Part shown: one piece after another, positions 44,862 through 53,664 of the stretch
Layout of the letters: each line of letters opens with the position of its first letter
Position numbering within the stretch: position 1 is the first letter of the stretch
Source of the DNA: Hydrogenophaga sp040372165
Lineage (GTDB): Bacteria > Pseudomonadota > Gammaproteobacteria > Burkholderiales > Burkholderiaceae_C
Direction: 5' to 3'
DNA length: 64,000 nucleotides
NCBI RefSeq assembly: GCF_040372165.1
Contig: NZ_BAABWG010000003.1
Span: forward strand, 124,001-188,000
The notes under the pieces: model-generated
Databases searched by the model: none
The model's input: the letters and a program-made list of their open reading frames with translations, nothing else
What the model was told of the DNA's origin: nothing
Program-made: the position numbers and the translations under genes

Positions 44862-45470
44862 ATGCACCGCCTAACCTGCACTGCCCAAGCGCCAAGAAGG
44901 CGCTCTGCGTTGCTGATGGTTTGCCTGGTCACCATGCTGGCCAGCGTCTCTTCGTCACTGCTCGCCAAAGAGGCAACGGCTGAAACGCCACAAGCCGCAA
45001 CGGCAGCCACAACACCGGTGGAATGGCCCGTTCGCGGTCGGACCTTGTTCAAAGTGTGGGGATTTGAAATCTACTTCGCCACGCTCAAGGCACCGCCCGG
45101 CTTCGTGCCTGATCTCTACGCAGAAACGCCTTTTTCGCTCACGCTGGAATACCGCCGCAGCTTCACCGGCGTCGACATCGCGCGACGCTCCATCGAAGAG
45201 ATGCAAAAACAGTCTGCCCTCAGCGAAGAAGAGGCGAAGCGCTGGGGCTTGCAGCTGCAGCAGCTGTTCCCCGACGTCGCCAAGGGAGACAGCATCACGG
45301 GCCGCTATGTGCCCGGAAAGGGCGCCGATTTCACGCTCAACGGACGTGCGCTGGGGCGCATTGACGACCCCGCTTTGGCGCAGCGCTTCTTCGCCATCTG
45401 GCTCTCGCCCCGCACCAGCGAACCCGAAATGCGCCAGGCGCTCATCGGACCCAAGGGGAACGGACGATGA
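44862..45470 (+). CDS. Exported chalcone-isomerase-like protein
   Basis: The product is 202 residues with an N-terminal signal-like helix (LLMVCLVTMLASVSSSLLA) and a chalcone-isomerase-like fold. Landmarks are GRTLFKVWGFEIYFATLKAP, FSLTLEYRRSFTGVDIARRS and FFAIWLSPRTSEPEMRQALIG. Bacterial members are not flavonoid enzymes and may bind fatty acids in the periplasm. It starts 21 bases after the methyltransferase and its stop overlaps the carrier gene. Confidence 0.85.
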   Translation: MHRLTCTAQAPRRRSALLMVCLVTMLASVSSSLLAKEATAETPQAATAATTPVEWPVRGRTLFKVWGFEIYFATLKAPPGFVPDLYAETPFSLTLEYRRSFTGVDIARRSIEEMQKQSALSEEEAKRWGLQLQQLFPDVAKGDSITGRYVPGKGADFTLNGRALGRIDDPALAQRFFAIWLSPRTSEPEMRQALIGPKGNGR

Positions 45471-46804
45471 ACGCGCCTGTGGTCACCACGCCCGCTTCAG
45501 CCTTCGGCTCGAGCGGAGGGTGGCGTCATGGCGTGCGCTACGGATTCATGGGTCTGCCCCTGGCCTTTCTGGCCCTGCCTTTGTATGTGATCCTGCCCAA
45601 CCTGTATGCCACCCAGTTCGGCGTTCCTCTCGCAGCCCTTGGCGCGGTGCTGCTGTTGGCACGGCTGAGCGACGCCCTGCTCGACCCATGGATCGGCCGC
45701 TGGTGTGACCAATGGTTCGAGCACTCACATGCGCGCGTGCTGCGGGCGGCGGCCATCGGTGCTGTGGCCATGGCACTGGGTTTCTGGGCCGTCCTGCAAC
45801 CGCCGTCACACCTGCAGCAGAACAACGAAGCGGCCTTGCTCACCTGGCTCACCTTGTGCATGGTCGCGCTCTACGCGGCCTACAGTGTGACCAGCGTGGC
45901 ACACCAGAACTGGGGCGCCCGGCTCGGTGGTGACGCGCTGGAGCGTAGCCGCATTGTGAGCTGGCGCGAGGGTTTCACGCTGGTCGGTGTGCTGCTGGCA
46001 GCCGCTCTGCCCACCTGGCTGTCGGTGGACTGGATGCTGGGCAGCTTTGCCTTGCTGTTGACGCTGGCCTGGTGGCTTTGGCGACAGGCACCAGCGCCAG
46101 AGCCGACGCAAGCGGTTGGCGACGGCGGCGACCGGCGCATCAAGACCATCATGAACGCCGCGCCCTGGCAGGCCACCGGTTTTCGGCGCCTGCTACTGGT
46201 CTACGTGGTCAATGGCACGGCCGCAGCCATTCCTGCCACGCTGGTGCTGTTCTTTGTTCAGGATCGCATCCAGGCCACGGCCTCTCAGGAGCCGGCGTTT
46301 CTGGTGGCGTACTTCCTGGCTGCGGCCGCCTCCATGCCAGTGTGGTTAGCCCTGGTCAAGCGCTTTGGCATCGCACCCACCTGGTTGGCGGGCATGTGCC
46401 TGGCGGTGCTCAGCTTCGTGTGGGCCTTCGGCTTGGGCGCTGGCGACCAGACAGCTTTTCTTTGGGTGTGCATCGCCTCTGGCATCGCGGCAGGCACCGA
46501 CATCGCTTTGCCTCAGGCGCTGCTCAATGGTTTGCTGGAGCGGCTGGGTGCGCGCGGCCGTCACGAAGGCGCCTACCTGGGGTGGTGGAGCCTGGCCACC
46601 AAACTCAACCTCGCGCTCGCAGCCGGCCTGGCGCTGCCCGCCCTGGCCTGGTTTGGCTATGAGCCTGGAACGCGCGAGCCCCATGGCCTGCAGGCCCTCA
46701 GCCTCGCTTACTGCTTGCTGCCTTGTGCCTTGAAACTGGTGGCAGCGGCCCTTCTCTATCGACTGGTCATGGTTTCACCGACCGCACGAAAGGACTTCTC
46801 ATGA
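45467..46804 (+). CDS. MFS carrier of the GPH (sugar/cation symporter) type
   Basis: The product is 445 residues with about 12 helices. The N-terminal half has LLARLSDALLDPWIGRWCDQWF, a GPH-family loop, and the C-terminal half contains ARGRHEGAYLGWWSLATKLNLALA. In related clusters such carriers are co-expressed with lipid-modifying enzymes, so a lipid or lipid precursor may be the cargo, but the sequence does not decide this. It overlaps both neighbours. Confidence 0.85.
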   Translation: MNAPVVTTPASAFGSSGGWRHGVRYGFMGLPLAFLALPLYVILPNLYATQFGVPLAALGAVLLLARLSDALLDPWIGRWCDQWFEHSHARVLRAAAIGAVAMALGFWAVLQPPSHLQQNNEAALLTWLTLCMVALYAAYSVTSVAHQNWGARLGGDALERSRIVSWREGFTLVGVLLAAALPTWLSVDWMLGSFALLLTLAWWLWRQAPAPEPTQAVGDGGDRRIKTIMNAAPWQATGFRRLLLVYVVNGTAAAIPATLVLFFVQDRIQATASQEPAFLVAYFLAAAASMPVWLALVKRFGIAPTWLAGMCLAVLSFVWAFGLGAGDQTAFLWVCIASGIAAGTDIALPQALLNGLLERLGARGRHEGAYLGWWSLATKLNLALAAGLALPALAWFGYEPGTREPHGLQALSLAYCLLPCALKLVAAALLYRLVMVSPTARKDFS

Positions 46805-47346
46805 AACGCCGTGCCCTGCTGTTCAGCGGTGCCGCCGCACCCGTGGTACTCAGCCTTGGCGCCTGCTCCACGCAAGACATCAAGAGCTATGCCAGTGAGC
46901 AGCCCAGCCTGGATCTGCGAGAGTACTTCAACGGCACCATCGACGCCTGGGGCATCTTCACCGATCGCAGCGGTCAGGTCGTCAAACGCTTCATTGTCGT
47001 CATGGACTGCCGCTGGGAAGGAGACGCCGGTGTGCTGGACGAAGCTTTCACCTACTCAGACGGCACGACGCAACGGCGCATCTGGCGCCTGCGGCATCTG
47101 GGCAACGGACGCTACGAAGGCGAAGCCGATGACGTTGTTGGAAGGGCCAGCGGGCAGACCGTCGGCAACGCTTTCAACTGGACCTACACCATGCGGTTGC
47201 CCGTCGACGGCTCGGTTTACGACGTCGACTTTGACGACTGGATGTACCTCATGGACGAGCGCGTGATGCTCAACAAGGCGGTGATGAGCAAATTCGGTGT
47301 TCGCCTGGGTGAAGTCACGCTCTCTTTCACACGTCGCACATCATGA
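46801..47346 (+). CDS. DUF3833 family lipoprotein
   Basis: The product is 181 residues. It begins MKRRALLFSGAAAPVVLSLG, with lipobox LGACS giving a lipidated Cys at about 22. The rest has the DUF3833 pattern (LREYFNGTIDAWGIFTDRSG, then FNWTYTMRLPVDGSVYDVDF). The function is unknown; it always seems to sit in clusters of this kind. The ATG overlaps the carrier stop and its own stop overlaps the SDR start. Confidence 0.88.
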   Translation: MKRRALLFSGAAAPVVLSLGACSTQDIKSYASEQPSLDLREYFNGTIDAWGIFTDRSGQVVKRFIVVMDCRWEGDAGVLDEAFTYSDGTTQRRIWRLRHLGNGRYEGEADDVVGRASGQTVGNAFNWTYTMRLPVDGSVYDVDFDDWMYLMDERVMLNKAVMSKFGVRLGEVTLSFTRRTS

Positions 47347-48215
47347 GCACCTCAGCCACCCACCACTCACCCCGGCGCGAATCGATGGCACAAGCCCAGC
47401 GTCCTGCACGCGCCTGGTACGGCCTGCGGCCGTTCAACACGCCCATCTCCAACTGGGCGGGCAAGACCGTGTGGCTGGTGGGCGCCTCTAGCGGCATTGG
47501 CGCGGCACTGGCCAGACAACTGGCCCATTCGGGTGCTCGCGTGCTGGCGTCCGCCCGTCACGCAGACGCGCTGAAAGCTGTTGCCCGAGACGCGCAAGGA
47601 GCGCCGGGCAAGATCCACGCTGTTCCCCTGGACACCACCGACCCGGCGTCCATCGAGCGCGCCATGGCAGACATGGCTCGTCTCACCGGTGGCAGCCTGG
47701 ACCTGGTGGTGTACTGCGCAGGCCACTACCAGGGCATGCGCGCGACCGACATGGACCTCTCGCAGATGATCCGACACATCGACGTCAATCAGATCGGTGC
47801 CCTGCGGGTGCTCGATGCCGTTTTGCCCGGCATGCTGGCACGCCAACAGGGGCATATCTGCCTGATCAGCAGCGTTGCAGGCTACCGCGGTCTGCCACAA
47901 AGTCTGGCCTACGGCCCGACCAAGGCAGCGCTGACCAATCTCGCCGAAAACCTGTACCTGGACCTGCACGAGCATGGGATCGGGGTGAGCGTGGTGCATC
48001 CAGGGTTCGTGCAAACACCACTGACAGCGCAAAATGGTTTTCACATGCCCGCACTGATCACGCCCGAGCAAGCGGCTCAAGCCATGACAGAGGGATGGGC
48101 CAAAGGACACTTCAACATCCACTTTCCCAAACGTTTCACCCGCTGGATGGCCTTGCTTCGCATCTTGCCGCTGCGCCTGTACTTTCAGCTGGTCAAACGC
48201 GTCACCGGTCTATGA
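47343..48215 (+). CDS. Short-chain dehydrogenase/reductase
   Basis: The product is 290 residues. It has the SDR nucleotide motif GASSGIGAALA at about 47-57, a catalytic Ser in LISSVAGYRG, and Tyr190/Lys194 in AYGPTKAAL. The N-terminal 45 residues are an extension beyond a normal SDR; the ATG at 47385 would give a more usual length but leaves no coupling to the previous stop. It probably reduces a ketone or oxidises an alcohol in the lipid pathway of this operon. Confidence 0.88.
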   Translation: MSTSATHHSPRRESMAQAQRPARAWYGLRPFNTPISNWAGKTVWLVGASSGIGAALARQLAHSGARVLASARHADALKAVARDAQGAPGKIHAVPLDTTDPASIERAMADMARLTGGSLDLVVYCAGHYQGMRATDMDLSQMIRHIDVNQIGALRVLDAVLPGMLARQQGHICLISSVAGYRGLPQSLAYGPTKAALTNLAENLYLDLHEHGIGVSVVHPGFVQTPLTAQNGFHMPALITPEQAAQAMTEGWAKGHFNIHFPKRFTRWMALLRILPLRLYFQLVKRVTGL

Positions 48216-48682
48216 GCCAAGCCACCGCACCAGCCGCTTCAGGCACCGACGCCACACCCGCACACCTGCAGCGGATTGCCGCCTGGTTTGAAGCCATGAC
48301 GCCCGAGACACTGACTGACATAGGCCAGTGCTATGCCGCACAAGCGCGCTTCAAGGACCCTTTTTCCGAAGTCCTCGGCCACGACGCCATTCGCCGCGTG
48401 TACGCCCACATGTTCGAAACCCTGGTTCAACCCCGCTTTTCGGTGAACCAGATCATGGGGCAGAACGGGCAGGGATTTCTCGTCTGGGAGATGCACTTTC
48501 AATTCGAGCGCTTCCACAGAGGTGAGGAGCAGTGCATCCGGGGCGTCTCGCATCTCAAGCTCAACGCCGAGGGGCTCATTGTGAACCACAGGGACTACTG
48601 GGATGCCGCCGAAGAGCTGTACGAAAAACTCCCAGGGCTTGGCGTCCTCATGCGCTGGCTCAAACGCAGGGCCACCACCTGA
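48212..48682 (+). CDS. NTF2-like (SnoaL-type) protein
   Basis: The product is 156 residues with the cone-shaped NTF2-like fold pattern: LQRIAAWFEAMTPETLTDIG, then a beta-rich half ending in HRDYWDAAEELYEKLPGLG. Proteins of this type act as small isomerases, hydrolases or ligand binders. It ends the operon and overlaps the SDR by four bases. It converges on the glutathione transferase gene with only 24 bases between. Confidence 0.85.
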   Translation: MSQATAPAASGTDATPAHLQRIAAWFEAMTPETLTDIGQCYAAQARFKDPFSEVLGHDAIRRVYAHMFETLVQPRFSVNQIMGQNGQGFLVWEMHFQFERFHRGEEQCIRGVSHLKLNAEGLIVNHRDYWDAAEELYEKLPGLGVLMRWLKRRATT

Positions 48683-48706
48683 GGCAAATGGCCAGGAGCC
48701 AGGGGC

Positions 48707-49321
48707 TCAACTCGGCAGTGTGTCGGTAAAACTCTGGCGCAATGCGAGCTTGGTCGCCAGTTTCTCCAGCGCCGGGTGGCGGGCGCGCCAGTCCAGAGCA
48801 GGGAAGCGGAAGTCCAGATAACCGAGCGCACAGCCCACGGCGATGTCAGACAGGCTGAAATGGATGCCTGAGCAAAACGGCTTGTCGCCAAGCCCTTTGT
48901 CCATGGCGACCAGGGCCAGATCGATCTTCTCCATCTGACGGTCGATCCACGCCTGTGAACGCTCATTGGCCTGACGAGAAGGCCAGGTGGCTTCCAGCCG
49001 CGCCAGAATGGAGGCGTCGAGCAAGCCGTCAGCCAGCGCCTCCCAGGTCTTGACCGCAGCGCGATCGCGCCCGCCCTGAGGAATGAGCTTTCCCACTGGC
49101 GACAGCGTGTCCAGGTACTCGACGATCACCCGCGAGTCGAACATGGCTTCGCTGCCTTCCATGATCAGGCATGGCACCTTGCCCAGCGGGTTGGACGAAG
49201 CAATCTGGGTCTGCTCAGACCAGACGTCCTCGGCCTCGAAGCGGTAGTCCAGCTTTTTCTCGGCCATGACGATTCGCACTTTGCGAACGTATGGACTGCT
49301 TGTGGAGCCAATCAGTTTCAT
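48707..49321 (-). CDS. Glutathione S-transferase
   Basis: The product is 204 residues. The thioredoxin-like N-terminal domain shows LIGSTSSPYVRKVRIVMAEK, with the likely catalytic Ser near residue 9, then NPLGKVPCLIMEG and FDSRVIVEYLDTL, the glutathione-binding elements. The helical C-terminal domain contains FSLSDIAVGCALGYLDFRFP. The ATG at 49321 is chosen over a longer frame because MKLIGS is the usual beginning. The electrophile substrate is unknown. Confidence 0.92.
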   Translation of the reverse strand: MKLIGSTSSPYVRKVRIVMAEKKLDYRFEAEDVWSEQTQIASSNPLGKVPCLIMEGSEAMFDSRVIVEYLDTLSPVGKLIPQGGRDRAAVKTWEALADGLLDASILARLEATWPSRQANERSQAWIDRQMEKIDLALVAMDKGLGDKPFCSGIHFSLSDIAVGCALGYLDFRFPALDWRARHPALEKLATKLALRQSFTDTLPS

Positions 49322-49608
49322 GCAGATGCGGCCAAAATGGACCAAAGCTGGTCCGGGCCAGCCATTTTATCCATAGCAGACGACCTGTGCCTGACTGGTC
49401 GGTCTTCAGGGCTCTCCTTCATCGCCGATGCCACGCCCCAAGAGCGCCGGGAAACAAGGTGCCAAACCCGGCGACCAGGGCTTCCAGGGGGCGATTGCCG
49501 GCGTTCCAGCCGAAGCGAACCATCCGCCAGCCCGCCACCGGCTTCGGTTTCGGGCCCAAACCGCAGGTTTCACCTGCTCGGGGGCTGACGCTCCTACAAT
49601 TGCAGGAT
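49322..49608. other. Divergent intergenic region between the GST gene and purB
   Basis: 287 bases without a convincing gene. Two short perfect inverted repeats are visible: GGACCAaagcTGGTCC at 49339-49354, just upstream of the GST start, and GCAGGTttcACCTGC at 49563-49577, upstream of purB. A TACAAT at 49595-49600 would place a purB transcript start almost at the ATG. These may be operators, but no consensus is matched. Confidence 0.45.
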
Positions 49609-51030
49609 ATGCGAGCCAATAACCCACCTGCAGGGGCCAGCAACCCCGCGCAAACCCTATCCCCGATTTCCGCCTTGTCCCCTCTGGATGGACGCTACGC
49701 CGGCAAACTGGCCAGCTTGCGCCCCTTCATGAGCGAACACGGCTACATGCACCGTCGCGTCCAGGTGGAGGTGGCCTGGTTCATCGCCCTCTCAGATGCC
49801 GGCTTCGACGAGTTCAAGCCACTCAGCCCTGGCGCCCGGACCTACCTGATGGGTCTGATCAAGAACTTCAGCGAAGACGACGCCCGCGCGATCAAAGAGA
49901 TCGAGAAAACCACCAACCACGACGTCAAGGCGGTCGAGTACTGGATCAAGTCCAAGTTCGAAGCCCGTCCGGAGCTCGAAGCAGCGGCCGAGTTTGTGCA
50001 TTTCGCCTGCACCAGCGAAGACATCAACAACACCAGCCATGCCCTGCAGCTCAAAGGTGGCCGTGACCAGGTGCTGCTGCCCGCGCTGGAGCAGATCATC
50101 ACCAAGCTGCGCGAGATGGCACATGCTTTCGCCGCCGTGCCCATGCTCAGCCGCACCCATGGCCAGACCGCCAGCCCGACCACCGTCGGCAAGGAGCTGG
50201 GCAACGTGGTGGTACGCCTGTCCACCGCCCGCGACCGCATTGCCGGCGTCAAGCTCATGGGAAAGATGAACGGCGCCGTGGGCAACTACAACGCCCACCT
50301 GTCCGCCTGGCCCGACTTCGACTGGGAAAACTTCAGCCGCAAGGTCATCGAGACGGAAGAGCCTGTGGGCCTGGGCCTGACCTTCCAGCCCTACTCCATC
50401 CAGATCGAGCCACACGACTACATGGCCGAGCTGTTCGACGCCATCGCCCGTGCCAACACCATTCTGGTCGACCTCTCACGCGACATCTGGGGCTACGTGA
50501 GCCTGGGTTACTTCAAGCAGAAGCTCAAGGCGGGTGAAATCGGTTCGTCCACCATGCCGCACAAGGTCAACCCGATCGACTTCGAAAATGCCGAGGGCAA
50601 TCTGGGCCTGGCCAATGCCGTGCTCAGGCACCTGTCGGAGAAGCTGCCAATCAGCCGCTGGCAGCGCGACCTGACCGACTCCACCGTGCTGCGCAACATG
50701 GGCGTGGCCATGGGCTACGCCGTGCTGGCCTATGCATCGCTGATGACCGGCCTGAACAAGCTCGAACTCAACGAAGAGCAACTCGCAGAAGACCTTGACG
50801 CCTCCTGGGAGGTCCTGGCCGAACCCATCCAGACGGTGATGCGTCGATTTGGTGTGCAAGGAGCCTACGAGAAACTCAAGGAAGTCACCCGAGGCAAGAC
50901 CGTCACGGCCGAGGCTTTGCACCAGCTCATCAACGGGCTGGAGATTCCACAGGCAGAGAAGGACCGTTTGCTGGCCATGACACCGGCGACCTATGTTGGC
51001 AAAGCGTCCGAACTGGCCCGCCGAGTCTGA
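49609..51030 (+). CDS. purB: Adenylosuccinate lyase
   Basis: PurB removes fumarate from SAICAR and adenylosuccinate in purine synthesis. The product is 473 residues, of the E. coli type. The superfamily signature GEIGSSTMPHKVNPIDFENA is intact, with the catalytic Ser in the flexible loop, and the second conserved segment reads SRTHGQTASPTTVGKE. I chose the ATG at 49609 (after GCAGGAT). The longer frame from 49291 would overlap the GST gene. A strong two-way terminator follows. Confidence 0.95.
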   Translation: MRANNPPAGASNPAQTLSPISALSPLDGRYAGKLASLRPFMSEHGYMHRRVQVEVAWFIALSDAGFDEFKPLSPGARTYLMGLIKNFSEDDARAIKEIEKTTNHDVKAVEYWIKSKFEARPELEAAAEFVHFACTSEDINNTSHALQLKGGRDQVLLPALEQIITKLREMAHAFAAVPMLSRTHGQTASPTTVGKELGNVVVRLSTARDRIAGVKLMGKMNGAVGNYNAHLSAWPDFDWENFSRKVIETEEPVGLGLTFQPYSIQIEPHDYMAELFDAIARANTILVDLSRDIWGYVSLGYFKQKLKAGEIGSSTMPHKVNPIDFENAEGNLGLANAVLRHLSEKLPISRWQRDLTDSTVLRNMGVAMGYAVLAYASLMTGLNKLELNEEQLAEDLDASWEVLAEPIQTVMRRFGVQGAYEKLKEVTRGKTVTAEALHQLINGLEIPQAEKDRLLAMTPATYVGKASELARRV

Positions 51031-51054
51031 CGCCACTGACGTTGACGACAGCAC

Positions 51055-51102
51055 AAACAGAAAAAAGCCGCCCGGCAGACGCCGCGCGGCTTTTTTCTGT
51101 TT
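51055..51102. terminator. Bidirectional terminator between purB and the roadblock operon
   Basis: A perfect 17-base stem, AAACAGAAAAAAGCCGC against GCGGCTTTTTTCTGTTT, has a 14-base loop containing CGGCAGACGCCG. The A and T runs provide a T tract in both directions. It lies between the convergent purB and roadblock genes. Confidence 0.95.
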
Positions 51103-51130
51103 GAAGCTTGGCTAAAGCGCGGAGCGCACC

Positions 51131-51490
51131 TTAGAAGTTCAGTTCCTTCTCAACGTCCTGCACCTTGCGACGGGCCATGGCCAGGTTGGAGCGGGCCTTG
51201 TCCAGCACCAGGTAGATGAAGGTGCCTTCCTTGCGGGCCGATGGACGGATGATGTGATAGTGCTTGCCCAGCGTGATCAGGATGTCCTCGATCACATCGT
51301 TCAGGCCCAGTGCCTTCATGGTCTTGATCTTGGCACGGACGACTTCGGTGTTACCGGCAGCGGCCACTTCCAGATCCACTCCCGAGCCTGCGGAACCCAG
51401 CATCATGCCGCTGGTGCTGTCCACCACAGCGCCGCACAGAGCGCCATCGAGTTCGAGGAGTTCATCGAGGGTTTGTTTGATGTTTGCCAT
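51131..51490 (-). CDS. Roadblock/LC7 domain protein (third copy)
   Basis: The product is 119 residues. The MglB/roadblock fold shows IKQTLDELLELDGALCGAVV, then SGMMLGSAGSGVDLEVAAAG, and a later strand ILITLGKHYHIIRPSARKEG. Such proteins form dimers that bind small Ras-like GTPases and act as GAPs or scaffolds. AAGGA precedes the ATG. A 108-base gap separates it from the previous gene, so it may also have its own promoter. It is the last gene of the operon before the terminator. Confidence 0.88.
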   Translation of the reverse strand: MANIKQTLDELLELDGALCGAVVDSTSGMMLGSAGSGVDLEVAAAGNTEVVRAKIKTMKALGLNDVIEDILITLGKHYHIIRPSARKEGTFIYLVLDKARSNLAMARRKVQDVEKELNF

Positions 51491-51598
51491 GTTTTTTTCC
51501 TTAGGGTGAGGTTCAAGAGCGCTATAAACGTCGGACCCCTGTTGCCTGCGCTCATCAAACAAGGCAAAGGGCATTGAAACTGAAACCGGTGCGAAGGC

Positions 51599-51964
51599 CT
51601 ACAAATCGTTGACCCTCTCGGCAATCCGGGCGTGCAGGACCTTCCAGGTCTCCCAATCCACAGCACGCAGCTGGTCCATCACGGCGACGAGCAACATGCC
51701 TTTGCCACACTCGGAAATGATCAACTGGCCTTTTGCGTGCACCAGCATCACCAGGCGCAAATCCCCGAGTGCCGAAAAGCTCCCTTGCACCCGGCGATTG
51801 AGCCGCCAGTAGTCGGAGCAGGTTGAGCCGATGCCATCCAGGTCATCGATCTGCCCAACCGAATGCCAGGCCATGCCGGCATCCACATCCACCAGAACAC
51901 AGGCGGCGACACCCGGTCGGCTTGCCATCTCCTCGATGGCCTCTCGTAGTCGCGCTGCTTTCAT
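51599..51964 (-). CDS. Divergent roadblock/LC7-like protein (second copy)
   Basis: The product is 121 residues. Its layout (LREAIEEMASRPGVAACVLV, DVDAGMAWHSVG, later LRLVMLVHAKGQLIISECGK) fits a roadblock fold, but it is more divergent than the other two. It overlaps the preceding gene by four bases. It may heterodimerise with a neighbouring roadblock protein or bind the GTPase. The call rests on predicted strand-helix order and context. Confidence 0.7.
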   Translation of the reverse strand: MKAARLREAIEEMASRPGVAACVLVDVDAGMAWHSVGQIDDLDGIGSTCSDYWRLNRRVQGSFSALGDLRLVMLVHAKGQLIISECGKGMLLVAVMDQLRAVDWETWKVLHARIAERVNDL

Positions 51965-52356
51965 GCCGCCAGCACTCCTTTGACAAAGTCATTGGCCTGG
52001 TACATCACCTGCGCCAGCAGGGACTGCTCGTCAGCGACAGAGATCACCACCAGGTCGTGGCCATGAGCCGCAAATTGCCGAACCACCGCAAAACCTTTTT
52101 CGGTGTTGAGAATGACACTGGTGCAACGGCCAAGTCCGGCTTCCTGCGTGGCCACGGCTCCAATGCTGGAGATGGAGCTCGCCAGCGCCGCCATGCGTTC
52201 GCTGTCCGCGTCGTCCGGCAAGGCTTGCGCCACCGCAAAGCCATCCACGGTGGCAAGCACCACGGCACGGGTGCCGATACCGGCGTCAACCATCTCCCGC
52301 GCCTTGCGCGAGCAGAAGTTCAGAAAGGTAGGCGGAAAAAGGTCAGAGGGATTCAT
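51961..52356 (-). CDS. Roadblock/LC7 domain protein (first copy)
   Basis: The product is 131 residues. The roadblock core is VDAGIGTRAVVLATVDGFAV, followed by a helix with MAALASSISSIGAVATQEAG and a strand GRCTSVILNTEKGFAVVRQF. These match roadblock proteins that pair with bacterial GTPases, such as those in the Streptomyces conservons. The start overlaps the GTPase stop and the stop overlaps the second roadblock gene, so GTPase and roadblocks are made together. Confidence 0.87.
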   Translation of the reverse strand: MNPSDLFPPTFLNFCSRKAREMVDAGIGTRAVVLATVDGFAVAQALPDDADSERMAALASSISSIGAVATQEAGLGRCTSVILNTEKGFAVVRQFAAHGHDLVVISVADEQSLLAQVMYQANDFVKGVLAA

Positions 52357-52880
52357 AGATCGGCTTCGAGTTGCGACAGCAGCACATCGATCAACAGGAC
52401 AACATCGTCTGCTTCGCGGACATCAACGGGAACAACAGGAAACACATGGCCCATTGACTCCAGCACATCGGCATAGGCTTGCAGGTCGGGCGCCTGCGCT
52501 TCTTCGGTTCGCCCGACGCCAACCACGCAGGGCAACGCGTCCAACTCGGCCTCGAACCCTTTGAGGTAAACCTTCAGATCAGCCAGCGGATCTTCACGGG
52601 TGTTGTCCGAGAGGATCACCAGGCCCAGCGCACCTTTGGCCAGCACGTTCCATACAAATCGAAACCGCTCCTGACCCGGTGTGCCAAACAGTCGCACCCG
52701 GTCTCCGTTGTCGAGTGTCAGAAGCCCGTAGTCAAAACCCACGGTCGTCAGCTCTTTGTTGACCGAGCGGTCGTTGTTGGCCACATCGGTCATGATCGGC
52801 TCAACCTCGCTGACCGCGCGGATGGCCGTGGTTTTTCCGGCACCCATGGGGCCGGTCAGGATGATCTTGTGTTCTTTCAT
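52353..52880 (-). CDS. Ras-like small GTPase with atypical G4 motif
   Basis: The product is 175 residues. G1 is TGPMGAGKTTAI (about residues 8-19). A switch I Thr lies in KELTTVGFDYG, and G3 is FGTPGQERFRF. The strand that should carry N/TKxD reads VVGVGRTEEAQ, so the usual guanine-specificity motif is missing. The family resembles CvnD of conservons and is distantly MglA-like. I chose the ATG at 52880; a TTG at 52895 would overlap the preceding gene. It probably switches between states controlled by the roadblock proteins. Confidence 0.85.
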   Translation of the reverse strand: MKEHKIILTGPMGAGKTTAIRAVSEVEPIMTDVANNDRSVNKELTTVGFDYGLLTLDNGDRVRLFGTPGQERFRFVWNVLAKGALGLVILSDNTREDPLADLKVYLKGFEAELDALPCVVGVGRTEEAQAPDLQAYADVLESMGHVFPVVPVDVREADDVVLLIDVLLSQLEADL

Positions 52881-52887
52881 GCGCGGA

Positions 52888-53664
52888 TCAGACAATGCCG
52901 AAACGTTTGCGAATGCTGCTGATCAGCGAAGCGCCAAAACCCATGCGGCCCTTTTTGGCTGCCGGTGTATCTCTCGCATCGCTGGCGGCGATGCCCGCCG
53001 GACTCTCTGGCGGGGCTGCAGGTGGCGCAGCACTGGTTTGCAGGTAACCGCTCTCACCCAGCGAGGCCAGAAAACCCTGGCACAGCGCCCTTGGCACCCG
53101 AGCCATGGACGCCACTTCCTGCACGCACATGGGCCGGCGGGAAATCATGGTGGCGATCCGAATCCTGCCGACATCCTTGCCCAGCAAGGTCGCCGATGGC
53201 CAACGCGCCAGTTTCACCGCGACCGACTCATCCGCCAGCTTCGTCAGCCATTCGCTCGAAGCGGCGGCTACCGTGGACACCGATCCCAGTGACATCGCAG
53301 GTCGCGAGTGTCCGATGCGTGAAGGTGCTGCGGTGGACGCAAAATGGTCGCCAGACCCATGCAAGAGGGTCACCTCGATCGCATTGAGCCAGTTCACCAG
53401 GCGATCAGAGCGCAGAGGGCGCGAGAGCTGGTCAGGGTCGGAAGTGCCATGCAAGGCCAGACGCTTGACCTGGGTACGGCTGCCGCACACAGCGGCCAGC
53501 GCCTCATCGGACACGCGGGCATCTGCCAGCACGGCGTCATACGGCTGCGCTTCGGACAAGCGCCATATGAACGACGGCTCCACCTGGTGCAGGCGGAACA
53601 GCGTGGCCACCAGACGCATCTCAGCGTCGGGCAATCCCAGCAATCCAAGCTTCAACCATTCCAC
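52888..53664 (-). CDS. Unknown protein heading the GTPase/roadblock operon
   Basis: The product is 258 residues. The first 110 residues look like an alpha/beta domain that could be a degenerate receiver (LKLGLLGLPDAEMRLVATLF, YDAVLADARVSDEAL), though no phosphorylation pocket is clear. Residues about 140-210 are helical, with VQEVASMARVPRALCQGFLA suggesting a winged helix. A Pro/Ala-rich linker and a basic tail (SSIRKRFGIV) end the protein. I do not recognise a family. It precedes the GTPase gene by 7 bases, so it is likely a regulator or effector of it. Confidence 0.72.
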   Translation of the reverse strand: MEWLKLGLLGLPDAEMRLVATLFRLHQVEPSFIWRLSEAQPYDAVLADARVSDEALAAVCGSRTQVKRLALHGTSDPDQLSRPLRSDRLVNWLNAIEVTLLHGSGDHFASTAAPSRIGHSRPAMSLGSVSTVAAASSEWLTKLADESVAVKLARWPSATLLGKDVGRIRIATMISRRPMCVQEVASMARVPRALCQGFLASLGESGYLQTSAAPPAAPPESPAGIAASDARDTPAAKKGRMGFGASLISSIRKRFGIV

